Source of the DNA: Mesorhizobium sp. AR07
Lineage (GTDB): Bacteria > Pseudomonadota > Alphaproteobacteria > Rhizobiales > Rhizobiaceae
Length of the DNA stretch: 64,000 nucleotides
NCBI RefSeq assembly: GCF_024746815.1
Contig: NZ_CP080525.1
Span: 4,334,501-4,398,500, forward strand
Direction of reading: 5' to 3'
The position numbers and the translations under genes were made by a program. This document shows positions 10,565 through 19,663 of this stretch, one piece after another (positions within the stretch are counted from its first letter, which is position 1; every line of letters starts with the position of its first letter). Below the pieces are notes generated by a model that worked only from the letters and a program-made list of their open reading frames with translations, did no database searches and had not been told where the DNA came from.

Positions 10565-11269
10565 ATGCGTGAGATCATCTTCGACACGGAAACCACCGGC
10601 CTTGATTCGCGCGACGACCGCGTCATCGAGCTTGGCGGCATCGAACTGGTCAACCGGTTTCCGACCGGCAAGACCTTCCACCACTATATCAACCCGCAAG
10701 GTCGGGCGATCCACGCCGAGGCGCAGGCGGTTCACGGCATCAGCATGGCCGACCTCGCGGGCAAGCCGACCTTTGCCGAGATTGCCGAGGAGTGGCTCAC
10801 CTTCATCGACGGCGCCAAGCTGGTCGCCCATAACGCCACGTTCGATGTCGGCTTCCTCAATGTCGAATTCGGCCGGCTGGGTCACCCGGTCATCGACAAT
10901 GGTCGCGTCGTCGACACGCTGGCGCTGGCGCGCCGCAAGCATCCGATGGGCCCCAATTCGCTCGATGCCCTCTGCCGACGCTACGGCATCGACAACACAA
11001 GGCGCACCAAGCATGGAGCCTTGCTCGATTCCGAATTGCTGGCAGAGGTCTATATCGAGCTGATCGGCGGCAAGCAGGCGGCCCTCGTGCTCGACAGCGC
11101 AACCGCGCCGGCCCAGGGCAACGAGAACGTCCGCCAGATCGAAATCATCATCAGCCAGCGCCCGGCGCCCTTGCCGCCCCGCCTGACCGAAGCCGAGCGC
11201 GACGCGCATGCCGGCATGGTCAATACGCTCGGTGAGAAGGCGCTGTGGTTGAAGGTTGTTGGGAACTAA
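10565..11269 (+). CDS. dnaQ: DNA polymerase III epsilon subunit (proofreading exonuclease)
   Basis: A 234-residue 3'-5' exonuclease of the DEDDh class. Exo I is D7-T-E9 (FDTETTG), Exo II has D94 (HNATFDVGF), and Exo III is H150 to D155 (HGALLDSE). The C-terminus should bind the alpha subunit. The start is ATG 10565; a TTG 18 bases upstream is in frame but less likely. It lies 76 bases after coaE, the usual rhizobial order. Confidence 0.96.
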   Translation: MREIIFDTETTGLDSRDDRVIELGGIELVNRFPTGKTFHHYINPQGRAIHAEAQAVHGISMADLAGKPTFAEIAEEWLTFIDGAKLVAHNATFDVGFLNVEFGRLGHPVIDNGRVVDTLALARRKHPMGPNSLDALCRRYGIDNTRRTKHGALLDSELLAEVYIELIGGKQAALVLDSATAPAQGNENVRQIEIIISQRPAPLPPRLTEAERDAHAGMVNTLGEKALWLKVVGN

Positions 11270-11293
11270 AGACGTTCCGTCGCGATCCGTCAC

Positions 11294-11450
11294 GCCCCCC
11301 TCTGTCCTGCCGGACATCTCCCCCACTTGGGGGGAGATTGGCAGCTTCGCGGGCCGCGCTTCCTTTTTGAACGTTGGAGATTGGCGAAAGCCGAGATGAC
11401 GGCCAATCTCCCTCCTTGTGGGGGAGATGTCCGGCAGGACAGAGGGGGGC
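11294..11450. repeat. mosaic palindromic repeat, family A
   Basis: Inverted arms of about 30 bases (CCTCTGTCCTGCCGGACAT and its complement) enclose a short core, filling the gap between dnaQ and secB. Related copies lie at 22711-22838, 23062-23106, 25383-25544, 33047-33098, 33281-33336 and 48026-48181. They resemble the rhizobial RIME class of intergenic mosaic elements. Confidence 0.8.
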
Positions 11451-11474
11451 GCTGTCCCGCCGGCATCTCAAACA

Positions 11475-11499
11475 AAAACCCGGCACAAGGCCGGGTTTT
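11475..11499 (-). terminator. rho-independent terminator after secB
   Basis: A perfect 10-bp GC-rich stem (11475-11484 with 11490-11499) with a 5-base loop, and T residues on the minus strand after it. It begins 25 bases past the secB stop codon. Confidence 0.8.
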
Positions 11500-11523
11500 C
11501 ATAAACAAACGCTGCAGCAAGCC

Positions 11524-12024
11524 TCAGCTCACCTGGACCTTGGAGGCCGCCTGGTCCTCGGCCAGCTTCTGCTGGAACATCTGGGCGAAATCGATCGGGT
11601 CGAGCATCAGCGGCGGGAAGCCGCCATTGCGTGTTGCCTCGGCGATGATCTGCCTGGCGAAGGGGAACAGCAGGCGCGGGCATTCGATGAACAGGATCGG
11701 CAGCATGTGTTCCTGCGGGAAGCCTGCGATCGCGAACACGCCGCCATAGACCAGCTCGACATTGAACAGCACTTCCTGGTCGAAGGAGGCCTTGGCGTTC
11801 AGTGTCAAATTGACGTCGAACTGCTTGTCTGAGAGCGGGTTGGCGTTGACGTTGACGTTGATGGCGATGCCGGGCGCCTTGTCGCGGCCGCGCAGCGAAT
11901 TCGGCGCGCCGGGGCTTTCGAAGGACAGGTCCTTCACATACTGGGCCAGCACGTTGAGCGACGGCTGCGCCGCATTGCCGTTTCCGTTGGCTGCGCCAAC
12001 CGGCGCGTCATCTTTGCTGGCCAT
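11524..12024 (-). CDS. secB: protein-export chaperone SecB
   Basis: A 166-residue SecB tetramer subunit that keeps preproteins export-competent and delivers them to SecA. The family core runs from [16 protein letters not shown] to the hydrophobic [21 protein letters not shown] stretch. A Gly/Asn-rich N-terminus precedes the core, as in other rhizobia. It converges on dnaQ across a family A repeat and ends in its own terminator. Confidence 0.96.
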   Translation of the reverse strand: MASKDDAPVGAANGNGNAAQPSLNVLAQYVKDLSFESPGAPNSLRGRDKAPGIAINVNVNANPLSDKQFDVNLTLNAKASFDQEVLFNVELVYGGVFAIAGFPQEHMLPILFIECPRLLFPFARQIIAEATRNGGFPPLMLDPIDFAQMFQQKLAEDQAASKVQVS

Positions 12025-12150
12025 AAGCCTTTGTCCTCTTGCCTGGGCAGCATCGCTGACCGAATTGAAATCGGGCGTTCGCTACCATGGCCGGCATGAC
12101 AAGACAAGGTTTGCCGCCTTGCTTCCCCGGGATGACGAAGGGGCAGCGAC

Positions 12151-12666
12151 CTACTCGTCCTTGAGGCGGCGCCAGGGAGAGTTGTGGTCCGGTCCGCGCT
12201 TATAGTCGTCGCCGCGCGAATAATCGCCATCGTCGAGGTCTATGGTCTTGTCGCGCTGCCGGCCGCGGAACCCGCCGGTGCTGAAATTGGTGGCCAGCAC
12301 GACGCGGCCCTTCAACGCCCGCCAGGCGAGATCGCGGACCGGCGGCAGGAACAGCAGCAGGCCGAAGATGTCAGTGATGAAGCCGGGGATGATCAAAAGG
12401 ATCGCCGCCAGCACGATCATGGCGCCATGCGCGAGCTGGCGGCTCGGGTCGCGGCCGGCGTCCATCTCGGCCCGGATCCGCGTCATGACACTGAAACCCT
12501 GATGCCTGAGCAGCATCGCGCCGGCGATGCTCGACGCCAGCACCAGGCCGACAGTCGCAAGCGTGCCGATCTGGCGTCCGACAACGACGAAGCCGGCGAT
12601 TTCCAGAAGCGGAAGCGCGAGGACAAAAAGAGGAAGGAACGAAATGCGCAAGTCTTGCCCCACCAT
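12151..12666 (-). CDS. fxsA: FxsA family membrane protein
   Basis: About 171 residues. FxsA is a cytoplasmic-membrane protein named for suppressing F exclusion of phage T7; its normal role is unclear. Hydrophobic segments FVLALPLLEIAGFVVVG and MIVLAAILLIIPGFITDIFG are typical, with a charged tail after about residue 125. The start is uncertain: ATG 12666 places the membrane segment near the N-terminus as in the family, but ATG 12705 and TTG 12726 are in frame. Divergent from timA. Confidence 0.85.
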   Translation of the reverse strand: MVGQDLRISFLPLFVLALPLLEIAGFVVVGRQIGTLATVGLVLASSIAGAMLLRHQGFSVMTRIRAEMDAGRDPSRQLAHGAMIVLAAILLIIPGFITDIFGLLLFLPPVRDLAWRALKGRVVLATNFSTGGFRGRQRDKTIDLDDGDYSRGDDYKRGPDHNSPWRRLKDE

Positions 12667-12882
12667 TTCCGGGTTCTGGCGTTTCGGGTTTTGGCCCGTT
12701 TCCATGTTTTGGTGGCCGGCGGGCAATCGCCGCTGGCACTGAACCTGTTAGATAGGTATGCCTGCCTTTGATTTGAATGATTGCGCCTTGCGTTCTATAT
12801 GCTTTGAATGTTGAACGCTATGCGACCGCGGCCTTGTTGGGCGGACGGTCCGGCCATGGGCAGGGATTGATTGGCGGAAGAT

Positions 12883-13590
12883 ATGGGATTCTTCGACTTC
12901 GGCACGATATTCTTCCTGATTGCGGCGGTGGTCATCTTTTTCCAGCTGCGCAACGTGCTGGGCCGTCGCACCGGCAGCGAACGGCCGCCCTTCGACCCCT
13001 ATACGGCGGCCCGCTCCGGCGACAAGGATGCCGCCCAGAAATCCGAAAATGTCGTCTCGCTGCCGCGCAAGCGCTTGCCGGGCGAGCCGGCGGCCGACAC
13101 CTATGCGGCGATCGACGCCTTCGCCAAGCCCGATACCGACCTCAACAAGGGCCTGCGCACGATCAAGGACAACGACCCGTCCTTCGAGCCCAAGAGCTTC
13201 GTCGACGGCGCCAAGATGGCCTATGAGATGATCGTCATGGCCTATGCCGACGGTGATCGCAAAACGCTGAAGAACCTGTTGTCGCGCGAGGTCTATGACG
13301 GTTTTGTCGCGGCCATCGGCGAACGCGAGGCCAAATCGGAAAAGATTCAGTCCTCTTTCGTCGGGATCGACAAGGCCGACATCGTCTCGGCCGAGATGAA
13401 GGGTGGCGAGGCGCATGTCACGCTGCGCATCATCAGCGAGCTGATTTCGGCGACCCGCGACAAGGCCGGCGCCGTCATCGACGGCGATCCCGAAACCGTC
13501 GCCGAGGTCAAGGATGTCTGGACCTTCGCCCGCGACACACGCTCGCGCGATCCGAACTGGAAGCTGGTCGCCACCGAGGAAGAAGACTGA
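12883..13590 (+). CDS. timA: Tim44/TimA family adaptor protein
   Basis: A 235-residue protein with an N-terminal membrane anchor (FDFGTIFFLIAAVVIFFQL), a variable linker, and a C-terminal Tim44-like domain from about residue 95. The family is named for the mitochondrial import protein Tim44; the bacterial form is thought to act at the inner membrane. I chose ATG 12883; a TTG 12 bases upstream is in frame. It lies between fxsA/secB and mltA, the usual alphaproteobacterial neighbourhood. Confidence 0.85.
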   Translation: MGFFDFGTIFFLIAAVVIFFQLRNVLGRRTGSERPPFDPYTAARSGDKDAAQKSENVVSLPRKRLPGEPAADTYAAIDAFAKPDTDLNKGLRTIKDNDPSFEPKSFVDGAKMAYEMIVMAYADGDRKTLKNLLSREVYDGFVAAIGEREAKSEKIQSSFVGIDKADIVSAEMKGGEAHVTLRIISELISATRDKAGAVIDGDPETVAEVKDVWTFARDTRSRDPNWKLVATEEED

Positions 13591-13615
13591 ACCTGGTATA
13601 TCAGGCGAGGCTCCG

Positions 13616-14740
13616 GTGTCGCTATCGCCTCTTTTTGTCGCCAGGTCTTTTGCCGATCTTCCCGGCTGGAACGATGACGACCATCTCGCGGCCTTCGCCG
13701 CCTTTCGCCGTTCGGCCTTCCATGTCCTGACCAAGCCTTATCGCACTGGTGCGCTCGGCGTCGACTTCAACGCTTTCGCTGAAGCCTATGCCGAGGCCCG
13801 CACTGTTTCGCCGGCGAATCGGTCGCCATTTTTGAATCGGAAGGAGGCCCGCGCCTTCTTCGAGCGTCATTTTATCCCGGCGCATATCCGGGCCGAGAAC
13901 GGTGGCGCCGGCCTCGTCACCGGTTTCTACGAGCCAGAGGTCGAGGCGTCGCCGGTGCGGACGGACCGGTTTTCAGTGCCGCTGCTGTCGCGCCCGGGCG
14001 ATCTCGTCGATATCGACGACGGCAACCGGCCGCCCGGCGTGGATTCTTATCTCGCCTTCGCCCGCCAGACGCCGGAAGGCCCGGTCGAATATCCCGACCG
14101 CGGCGACATCGAGCGCGGCGCGCTTGATCGCAAGGGCCTGGAAATCGCCTGGCTGGCCGACAAGGTCGACGTCTTCTTCATCCATGTGCAGGGCGCGGCC
14201 AGACTGAACATGACCGACGGCCGGCTTCGCCGCGTCACCTATGCCGCCAAATCCGGCCAGCGTTTTACCGGGCCGGGTAAAATTCTCAGCGAGATTGGCG
14301 AGATCCCGCTGGAAAAGGTGACGATGCAGTCGATCCGCGCCTGGTTCAAGGCGCATCCGGACCGCATCGACGAGATCCTTTGGCGCAACCGCTCCTACAT
14401 TTTCTTCCGCGAGGCCGATGTCGAGGACGCGGCGCTTGGTCCGATCGCCGCCGCCAAGGTGCCGCTGACACCGGGCCGCTCCATCGCGGTCGACCGCCTG
14501 CTGCACACATTCGGCACGCCGTTCCATATCGATGCGCCCTCGCTGACCGCGTTCGACGGCAAGCCGTTTCAGCGCTTGATGATCGCGCAGGACACCGGCT
14601 CCGCCATCACCGGCCCGGCGCGCGGCGACCTGTTCGCCGGTTCGGGCGACGCGGCCGGCGAGATCGCCGGCGTGGTGCGCAACGCGGCCGACTTCCATGC
14701 GCTGGTCCCACGCGCGCTCGTTTCGGGTGCGGAAAGATGA
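13616..14740 (+). CDS. mltA: membrane-bound lytic murein transglycosylase A
   Basis: About 374 residues. MltA cleaves peptidoglycan between MurNAc and GlcNAc with formation of 1,6-anhydro-MurNAc. The MltA domain spans about residues 60-260 (LVTGFYEP, FFIHVQGAARL), followed by the 3D domain with the acidic DTGSAITGPARGDLFAG segment. GTG 13616 is the likely start, 25 bases after timA. No clear signal peptide or lipobox is seen from this start or from the earlier in-frame start at 13514, which is odd for a periplasmic enzyme. It overlaps the next gene by four bases. Confidence 0.9.
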   Translation: MSLSPLFVARSFADLPGWNDDDHLAAFAAFRRSAFHVLTKPYRTGALGVDFNAFAEAYAEARTVSPANRSPFLNRKEARAFFERHFIPAHIRAENGGAGLVTGFYEPEVEASPVRTDRFSVPLLSRPGDLVDIDDGNRPPGVDSYLAFARQTPEGPVEYPDRGDIERGALDRKGLEIAWLADKVDVFFIHVQGAARLNMTDGRLRRVTYAAKSGQRFTGPGKILSEIGEIPLEKVTMQSIRAWFKAHPDRIDEILWRNRSYIFFREADVEDAALGPIAAAKVPLTPGRSIAVDRLLHTFGTPFHIDAPSLTAFDGKPFQRLMIAQDTGSAITGPARGDLFAGSGDAAGEIAGVVRNAADFHALVPRALVSGAER

Positions 14741-15267
14741 CCCGGCGCCCAGATAGACTCAGCGAAGACGACCGGGTGCTGTGGAACCTGGTGGCGCGCA
14801 CCGCCAAACCGCTGAGGGGTAAAACTGCCGTCGATATTCCCGATATCCCTGCCGAGGCCCGGCCAACGCCGCCGCCGCCAGCCCAGCCCATCGCCAATCA
14901 GTCAGGCACGGCAAAGCCGAAGGCGCAGCATGTCGCGCATGCGCTCGACGAGCCGACGCTGGACAAGCTGTCGAAAGGCCGGCTGCCGATCGAAGGCCGC
15001 GTCGATCTGCACGGCCTGACCCAGGACGAGGCCTATTCGCTGCTGTTCTCGTTCCTGCACCGCGCGCATGCCGGCGGCATCCGCTATGTGCTGGTCATCA
15101 CCGGCAAGGGTTCGTCCTCTGGGGGCGATGGTGTCTTGCGGCGCGCCGTGCCCGCCTGGCTGTCGACGCCCGCTTTCCGGCCGCTGGTCTCCAGCCACGA
15201 CCATGCCGCCCGCAATCATGGCGGTTCGGGCGCGCTCTACATCCGGCTGCGGCGGCAGCGATCATGA
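14737..15267 (+). CDS. Smr/MutS2-like domain protein
   Basis: A 176-residue protein with a Pro/Ala-rich N-terminal half and a C-terminal Smr domain. The domain shows VDLHGLTQDEA and the nuclease-associated ITGKG motif near residue 125. Smr domains bind branched nucleic acids or act on RNA; its role here is unknown. The start overlaps the mltA stop (ATGA), so it is probably co-translated. The xre gene follows 10 bases later. Confidence 0.9.
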   Translation: MTRRPDRLSEDDRVLWNLVARTAKPLRGKTAVDIPDIPAEARPTPPPPAQPIANQSGTAKPKAQHVAHALDEPTLDKLSKGRLPIEGRVDLHGLTQDEAYSLLFSFLHRAHAGGIRYVLVITGKGSSSGGDGVLRRAVPAWLSTPAFRPLVSSHDHAARNHGGSGALYIRLRRQRS

Positions 15268-15277
15268 GGCCGGGCGC

Positions 15278-15646
15278 ATGACCCCGTTCGGCGAAAAACT
15301 GCGGACGCTCAGAAGCGAGCGCGGTGTCAGCCAGAAGGACATGGCGGCGGCGATCGGCGTCAGCGCCGCCTACCTGTCGGCGCTCGAGCATGGCCGGCGC
15401 GGCGCGCCGACCTGGACGCTGATCCAGAAGATCATCGGCTATTTCAACATCATCTGGGACGATGCCGAGGAGCTGGCGCGGCTGGCCGAAGCCTCGCATC
15501 CGCGCGTCAAGCTCGACACGTCGGGTCTCAGCCCCGCCGCCACCGAGCTTGCCAATCTGCTGGCCGAGAACATCGAAAAACTCGACGAGGCGGAGCTTCG
15601 CGGGATTACCGCATCGATCCGCGCGGCACTTGGCCGGCGGTCGTAG
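15278..15646 (+). CDS. XRE-family helix-turn-helix regulator
   Basis: A 122-residue protein with a Cro/C1-type HTH at about residues 5-60 (GVSQKDMAAAIGVSAAYLSALEHG) and a helical C-terminal half. It lies 10 bases downstream of the Smr gene on the same strand, so it probably belongs to the timA-mltA-smr-xre unit. Targets are unknown. Confidence 0.9.
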   Translation: MTPFGEKLRTLRSERGVSQKDMAAAIGVSAAYLSALEHGRRGAPTWTLIQKIIGYFNIIWDDAEELARLAEASHPRVKLDTSGLSPAATELANLLAENIEKLDEAELRGITASIRAALGRRS

Positions 15647-15706
15647 CGGGCCGCTGCGCGCAGCGGCTCACGCGCTCGCGCACCAGGCCCGCCTCATCCG
15701 GCGAGA

Positions 15707-15925
15707 TCATTTTTGCCGGCCGTGATCTCCCCGGCCGCCATTGTCGCCATGGTCGTGGCCACCGCCCAGGCAGTTCGCGTCGCCATTGCTGCAACACCGT
15801 CCGCTCCACAAATCGTTGGTCGCCGTCTTGGCGCAGCTCGTGATGGTCTGATCGGCGAAGGCTGATCCGGCCAGGGCCGATACTGTGACGGCGGCAAGAA
15901 AGGCATTTCGCAACAGTGCGGTCAT
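15707..15925 (-). CDS. small exported protein with Cys pair and His/Gly-rich tail
   Basis: A 72-residue unrecognised protein. The start ATG 15925 gives an N-terminal signal peptide (LLRNAFLAAVTVSALAGSAFA) with a likely cleavage after AFA. The mature part has about 50 residues with four Cys (SCAKT, RCCSNGDANC) and a tail rich in His, Gly and Asp. The tail could bind metal; this is inference. Similar small periplasmic proteins are common in Mesorhizobium, but no function is known to me. Confidence 0.6.
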   Translation of the reverse strand: MTALLRNAFLAAVTVSALAGSAFADQTITSCAKTATNDLWSGRCCSNGDANCLGGGHDHGDNGGRGDHGRQK

Positions 15926-16044
15926 CTGAAGTCTCCATGGTTGGTTTGCGCCCACAGCCATGTGTCGCTGGCCGGGAGGAAATGGTTCATGGAGAAATGC
16001 GAAGTTTGGTGGAGGATGGCGTGATGCGCGCGGCTGGACACGTC

Positions 16045-16226
16045 GCGCCGCCCCTCATCCGCCTGCCGGCACCTTCTCCCCGTATAGGGACGGGGAGAAG
16101 AGGGACGGCCGCGATGTTGGCGCCCATTCTGCAACGATGACAATTGGCGAAAATATTGATGAGAGCGTCTTTCTCCCCGTCCCTATACGGGGAGAAATGT
16201 CCGGCAGGACAATGAGGGGCGGCGCC
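16045..16226. repeat. mosaic palindromic repeat, family B
   Basis: Inverted arms built on GCCCCTCATCCGCCTGCCGG and CTCCCCGTATAGGGACGGGG enclose a short core. The element fills most of the 356-base gap between 15925 and 16282. Other copies lie at 28380-28539 and 52684-52861, and a fragment is at 60595-60632. Confidence 0.8.
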
Positions 16227-16281
16227 GACCTCAGCTATTTGGAGAAAGCAGCAGCAGCGCGATCGTGCTTCGAAGCGCGCG

Positions 16282-16899
16282 CTACTGCACCGCGCCGACC
16301 AGCACCTGCTGGCCACCGCGGATCGAGACCCAGCGGCCGGTGTTGTCGATCGCTTGCCGCTTGAGGAAGCGGTAGCCGGTCTGGTCCCACGATTTGACCT
16401 TGTCGTTCAGATTGTCGAGCACGTAGTCGCCCTTGTCTGTGCGCACCGTCAGCACCGCGTGGCCTTCGCCGTCGGGCTTGCGCACGACGGTGATCAGCAG
16501 GTCGGCGAGCGATATGCCCATGCGCGAAAGCTCGCGCCGCTTTTCCAGCACATAGTCCTCGCAGTCGCCGAAGCCGTTGTCGGGATAGGTCCAGACTTCG
16601 TCCTTGCCGTAGTTTTCCATGTCGCTCATCGGCTTGACGGCGGCGTTGACCCTGCTGGTGACGCTGGTCAGTTTGCGCATCAGCCCGTCGGTCATCGCGG
16701 CCGGCGCGAGATTGGCCGGGCGGATCGAGCATTCGCTCGGGTGCAGCTTGCAGAAATCATAGTGGCCGATCGGCTGCGAGGTGAGGCCGCCGGTCGCCAT
16801 GGCTCCAGCCGCCAGGGCCGGCGCGGCCCAGCCTCCCGCTGCTGCCAGCGCGGCCGCCACAGACACGCGCAGCCTTCGCGCCATTGGTGAGGAAATCAT
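16282..16899 (-). CDS. transglutaminase-like cysteine peptidase (BTLCP)
   Basis: A 205-residue exported protein with a signal peptide (residues 7-31, ending ALAAGA). The bacterial transglutaminase-like cysteine peptidase domain has the triad C113 (GFGDCEDYVLEKR), H147 (GEGHAVLTV) and D162 (YVLDNL). In Pseudomonas the homologue LapG cleaves a surface adhesin under c-di-GMP control; no LapD or large adhesin is visible here. The family assignment is firm, the substrate unknown. Confidence 0.9.
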   Translation of the reverse strand: MISSPMARRLRVSVAAALAAAGGWAAPALAAGAMATGGLTSQPIGHYDFCKLHPSECSIRPANLAPAAMTDGLMRKLTSVTSRVNAAVKPMSDMENYGKDEVWTYPDNGFGDCEDYVLEKRRELSRMGISLADLLITVVRKPDGEGHAVLTVRTDKGDYVLDNLNDKVKSWDQTGYRFLKRQAIDNTGRWVSIRGGQQVLVGAVQ

Positions 16900-17079
16900 T
16901 GTCCCCGCTCGCCCTTCGTTGTTAACGAAAGGTTAAGAGCGATTTACAGTCCGTGTCAATTACGACGACGGTCGGATTGGCGGCATGGTTACCCGAGGGG
17001 CGGGACAGCGGCACTTGTGCAACAGAATCGGCGACCGGCTGCTTTGCCGGCCAATCGGCCCGGATTGCCGCTGCCGGAC

Positions 17080-18357
17080 CTATCTTTTCGCGGTGCGGAC
17101 GAGTTTCGGCTTCACCGCGACCCGGTTCTCGCGGCCATAGCTGGTGATGAAGTCGACGATGCGCGGCACGATTTCGGAGCGGAAGCGCGAGCCGTTGAAC
17201 ACGCCATAGTGGCCGACCGCCGGCTGCATGTAGTGGGCATGCCTGTCGGCGGGGATGTTGGGGCACAGATCATGCGCCGCCTTGGTCTGGCCAAGGCCGG
17301 AAATATCGTCGTTCTCGCCCTCGACGGTGAACAGCGCGACGTTGCGGATGGCAGACGGATCGATCCTGGTGCCGCGATGCGTCATTTCGCCCTTGGGCAA
17401 GGCATGGCGCACGAAGACGGTGTCGACGGTCTGCAGGTAGAACTCCGCCGTCAGATCCATCACCGCCAGATACTCGTCGTAGAAATCGCGGTGCTTTACG
17501 GCGTTGTCGCCGTCATGCTTCACCAGGTGCATGAAGAAGTCCTTGTGGGCGATGATGTGGCGGTCGAGGTTCATGCTCATGAAGCCCGACAGCTGCAGAA
17601 AGCCTGGATAGACCTCGCGGCCGAAACCCGGCACCGGCCAGGGCGCCCGCATCACGACATTGTCGCGGAACCAGTCGATGCCCTTTTCCTCGGCCAGGAG
17701 GTTGACCGCGGTCGGGTTGCGGCGGGTGTCGATCGGCCCGCCCATCAAGGTCATCGTCGAAGGCACGAACGGGTCGCCGTTGGTATCCATCAGCGCCACG
17801 GCGGCCAGCACCGGCACCGAAGGCTGGCACACCGCCATCACATGCGTGTCGGGGCCGAGCGCGTGCAGCATGTCGATGATGTAGTCGATATAGTCGTCAA
17901 GATCGAAACTGCCGTCGGCGAGCGGCACCATGCGGGCGTCGACCCAGTCGGTGATGTGCACGTCGGCATAGGGCAGCATCGCCTCGACCGTGCCGCGCAG
18001 CAGCGTCGCGTAGTGACCCGACATCGGCGCCACGATCAAAAGCTTCGGATCCGGCCGGCGCCCGGCGGGCACGCTGCGTTCGAAGCGTACGAGATTGCAG
18101 AACGGCCGCGACCAGACGGTCTTCTCGGTGACCGCGACGTTCTTCCAGTCGACCACTGTCTTGTCGAGGCCGAATGTCGGCTTGCCGTAGCGGCGCGTCG
18201 TGCGCTCGAACAGCTCGGCCGTCGCCGCGACCGAACGGCCCCAGGGCGTGTGCGAAAACGGGTTGAGCGGATTGGTGTAGAACAGGCGCACCGCGTCGGC
18301 ATAGAGGCGCGCGGGCTGCAAGGCGGCGTGGTTCATTTCATAGAGCTGGTAGAACAT
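17080..18357 (-). CDS. phaZ: intracellular polyhydroxyalkanoate (PHB) depolymerase
   Basis: A 425-residue intracellular PHA depolymerase, which mobilises stored polyhydroxybutyrate. The lipase-box equivalent VCQPS has Cys177 as nucleophile, as in Ralstonia/rhizobial PhaZ. The N-terminus YQLYEMNHAALQPAR and the C-terminal PAVGHYGVFNG (His) are typical. It stands alone, about 230 bases from the RlpA gene. Confidence 0.93.
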   Translation of the reverse strand: MFYQLYEMNHAALQPARLYADAVRLFYTNPLNPFSHTPWGRSVAATAELFERTTRRYGKPTFGLDKTVVDWKNVAVTEKTVWSRPFCNLVRFERSVPAGRRPDPKLLIVAPMSGHYATLLRGTVEAMLPYADVHITDWVDARMVPLADGSFDLDDYIDYIIDMLHALGPDTHVMAVCQPSVPVLAAVALMDTNGDPFVPSTMTLMGGPIDTRRNPTAVNLLAEEKGIDWFRDNVVMRAPWPVPGFGREVYPGFLQLSGFMSMNLDRHIIAHKDFFMHLVKHDGDNAVKHRDFYDEYLAVMDLTAEFYLQTVDTVFVRHALPKGEMTHRGTRIDPSAIRNVALFTVEGENDDISGLGQTKAAHDLCPNIPADRHAHYMQPAVGHYGVFNGSRFRSEIVPRIVDFITSYGRENRVAVKPKLVRTAKR

Positions 18358-18590
18358 CGAGAACCCCGCTGCTGCCTGCGACCGAAGGGACGACGAGCAG
18401 CGCCATGCCTTAGATATCTCGCGGGGAAGTTAACAACTAATTGCTGCGATGCAATACGTCACGTGGCGTGATCTGCGCTCATTCTTTCGCCCAAGGCTTT
18501 GAAAACCGGGCCTGGAGGGCGCGAGCCGGCTCAGTGTGCGTCTGCGAAGGCACCAGTCAGCGGGTCCGACCCGGGCCGGACCCGGATATG

Positions 18591-18956
18591 TCAGATGCGG
18601 GCCATGCAGACCGAGGTCTGGCCGGAGCCGATGAAGCCGAGCTGGCCGGCGGCACCCCTCGACAGGTCGAGCACGCGACCCCTGATGAACGGGCCACGAT
18701 CGTTGATGCGCACGATGACGCTACGGCCGTTGTTCTTGTTGGTAACCCGAAGCTTGGTGCCGAAGGGCAAAGTGCGGTGGGCGGCGGTCATCGCCGACGG
18801 GTTCATGCGCTCGCCCGATGCGGTCTTCGAATGCAGTGCGTACCAGGAGGCACGGCCACACTGGCTGGCGGCGGTTGCCGACGTGGCGGAAGCGCCGACC
18901 AACAGGCCAGCAGCGATCGTTACCGCGACAAGCGCGGTCTGTTTTGTGGTCTTCAT
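18591..18956 (-). CDS. RlpA-like double-psi beta-barrel protein
   Basis: A 121-residue secreted protein with a signal peptide (cleavage near residue 29) and an RlpA/DPBB domain. Conserved segments are [36 protein letters not shown] and [18 protein letters not shown]. RlpA proteins are septal lytic transglycosylases that act on denuded glycan; this short form has no SPOR domain, so septal targeting is doubtful. Confidence 0.9.
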   Translation of the reverse strand: MKTTKQTALVAVTIAAGLLVGASATSATAASQCGRASWYALHSKTASGERMNPSAMTAAHRTLPFGTKLRVTNKNNGRSVIVRINDRGPFIRGRVLDLSRGAAGQLGFIGSGQTSVCMARI

Positions 18957-19265
18957 ATTTGGGGGATGGCTCCGTTTTTGACAGACCCCAGCCGTTAGGT
19001 ACCAAATAAGGCGAGAAATGCGGCAAGCATCTGGCGGTTCCGTGGCAACGGCACACGTTTGGAGTCGCTGGGTAACAGTCTGTCAGGGATTTTCCGGCGA
19101 TCCGTGATCAATTCCCGATGATCTTCGCACCGATATCTGGGATCTGTTTGACAAGATCGGCGATTAATATCCAAGTAGAAGCCGGCACGATTGAGACACT
19201 TCCTTTGCCTCTTTCATCATGGCCTAAGCGCCACAATCGATCGACTTGTAAAGCGAGATCCGTCA
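18957..19265. other. intergenic region without recognised feature
   Basis: 309 bases between the divergent RlpA-like gene and a small membrane protein gene. It must hold both promoters, but no repeat, RNA or convincing operator was recognised. Confidence 0.4.
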
Positions 19266-19451
19266 ATGAGACTGACCAAAAATCTGCTGGCCTTGATTGT
19301 GCTCGCCATCGGCGCGCTGTGGTCGCTGCAAGGCATCGGCGTGGTCGGCGGCAGCTTCATGACCGGCCAGTCGCAATGGCTCTATATTGGCCTGGTCACC
19401 ATGCTGGTCGGCCTGGTGGGACTGGTGTGGGCGAACCGTTCGCGGGTGTGA
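19266..19451 (+). CDS. small two-helix membrane protein
   Basis: 61 residues from ATG 19266, with two hydrophobic segments (LLALIVLAIGALWSL and WLYIGLVTMLVGLVGLVWA) joined by a short Gly-rich loop. No family recognised. The codon pattern is host-like, and similar small membrane proteins occur in rhizobia. Confidence 0.55.
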   Translation: MRLTKNLLALIVLAIGALWSLQGIGVVGGSFMTGQSQWLYIGLVTMLVGLVGLVWANRSRV

Positions 19452-19460
19452 GCGGGCCGA

Positions 19461-19643
19461 TCACTGCGACCAATATTGCCAAGCCCAGTAGAAACTCTCG
19501 TCGCGCGGCGGCAGGCGGTTGTGCCTGGCCTGCGGCTGGACCGGCATCGGCGATACCGGACCGTCCTCTCGCGGCTTGTCGTTGGAAAAGCCTAGCAGCC
19601 AGGCGCCGAAATGGCTGAACAGCACGGCGGTGGAATGGGTCAT
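19461..19643 (-). CDS. hypothetical small protein downstream of the sulfonate transporter
   Basis: 60 residues from ATG 19643, preceded by GGGAG at good spacing. It begins 21 bases after the permease stop, so it is likely the last gene of the tau-like operon. The N-terminal segment STAVLFSHFGAWLLGF is hydrophobic and the C-terminus is rich in Trp/Tyr (SFYWAWQYWSQ). No family recognised. Confidence 0.45.
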   Translation of the reverse strand: MTHSTAVLFSHFGAWLLGFSNDKPREDGPVSPMPVQPQARHNRLPPRDESFYWAWQYWSQ

Positions 19644-19663
19644 CGTCATTCTCCCTTTTCCGG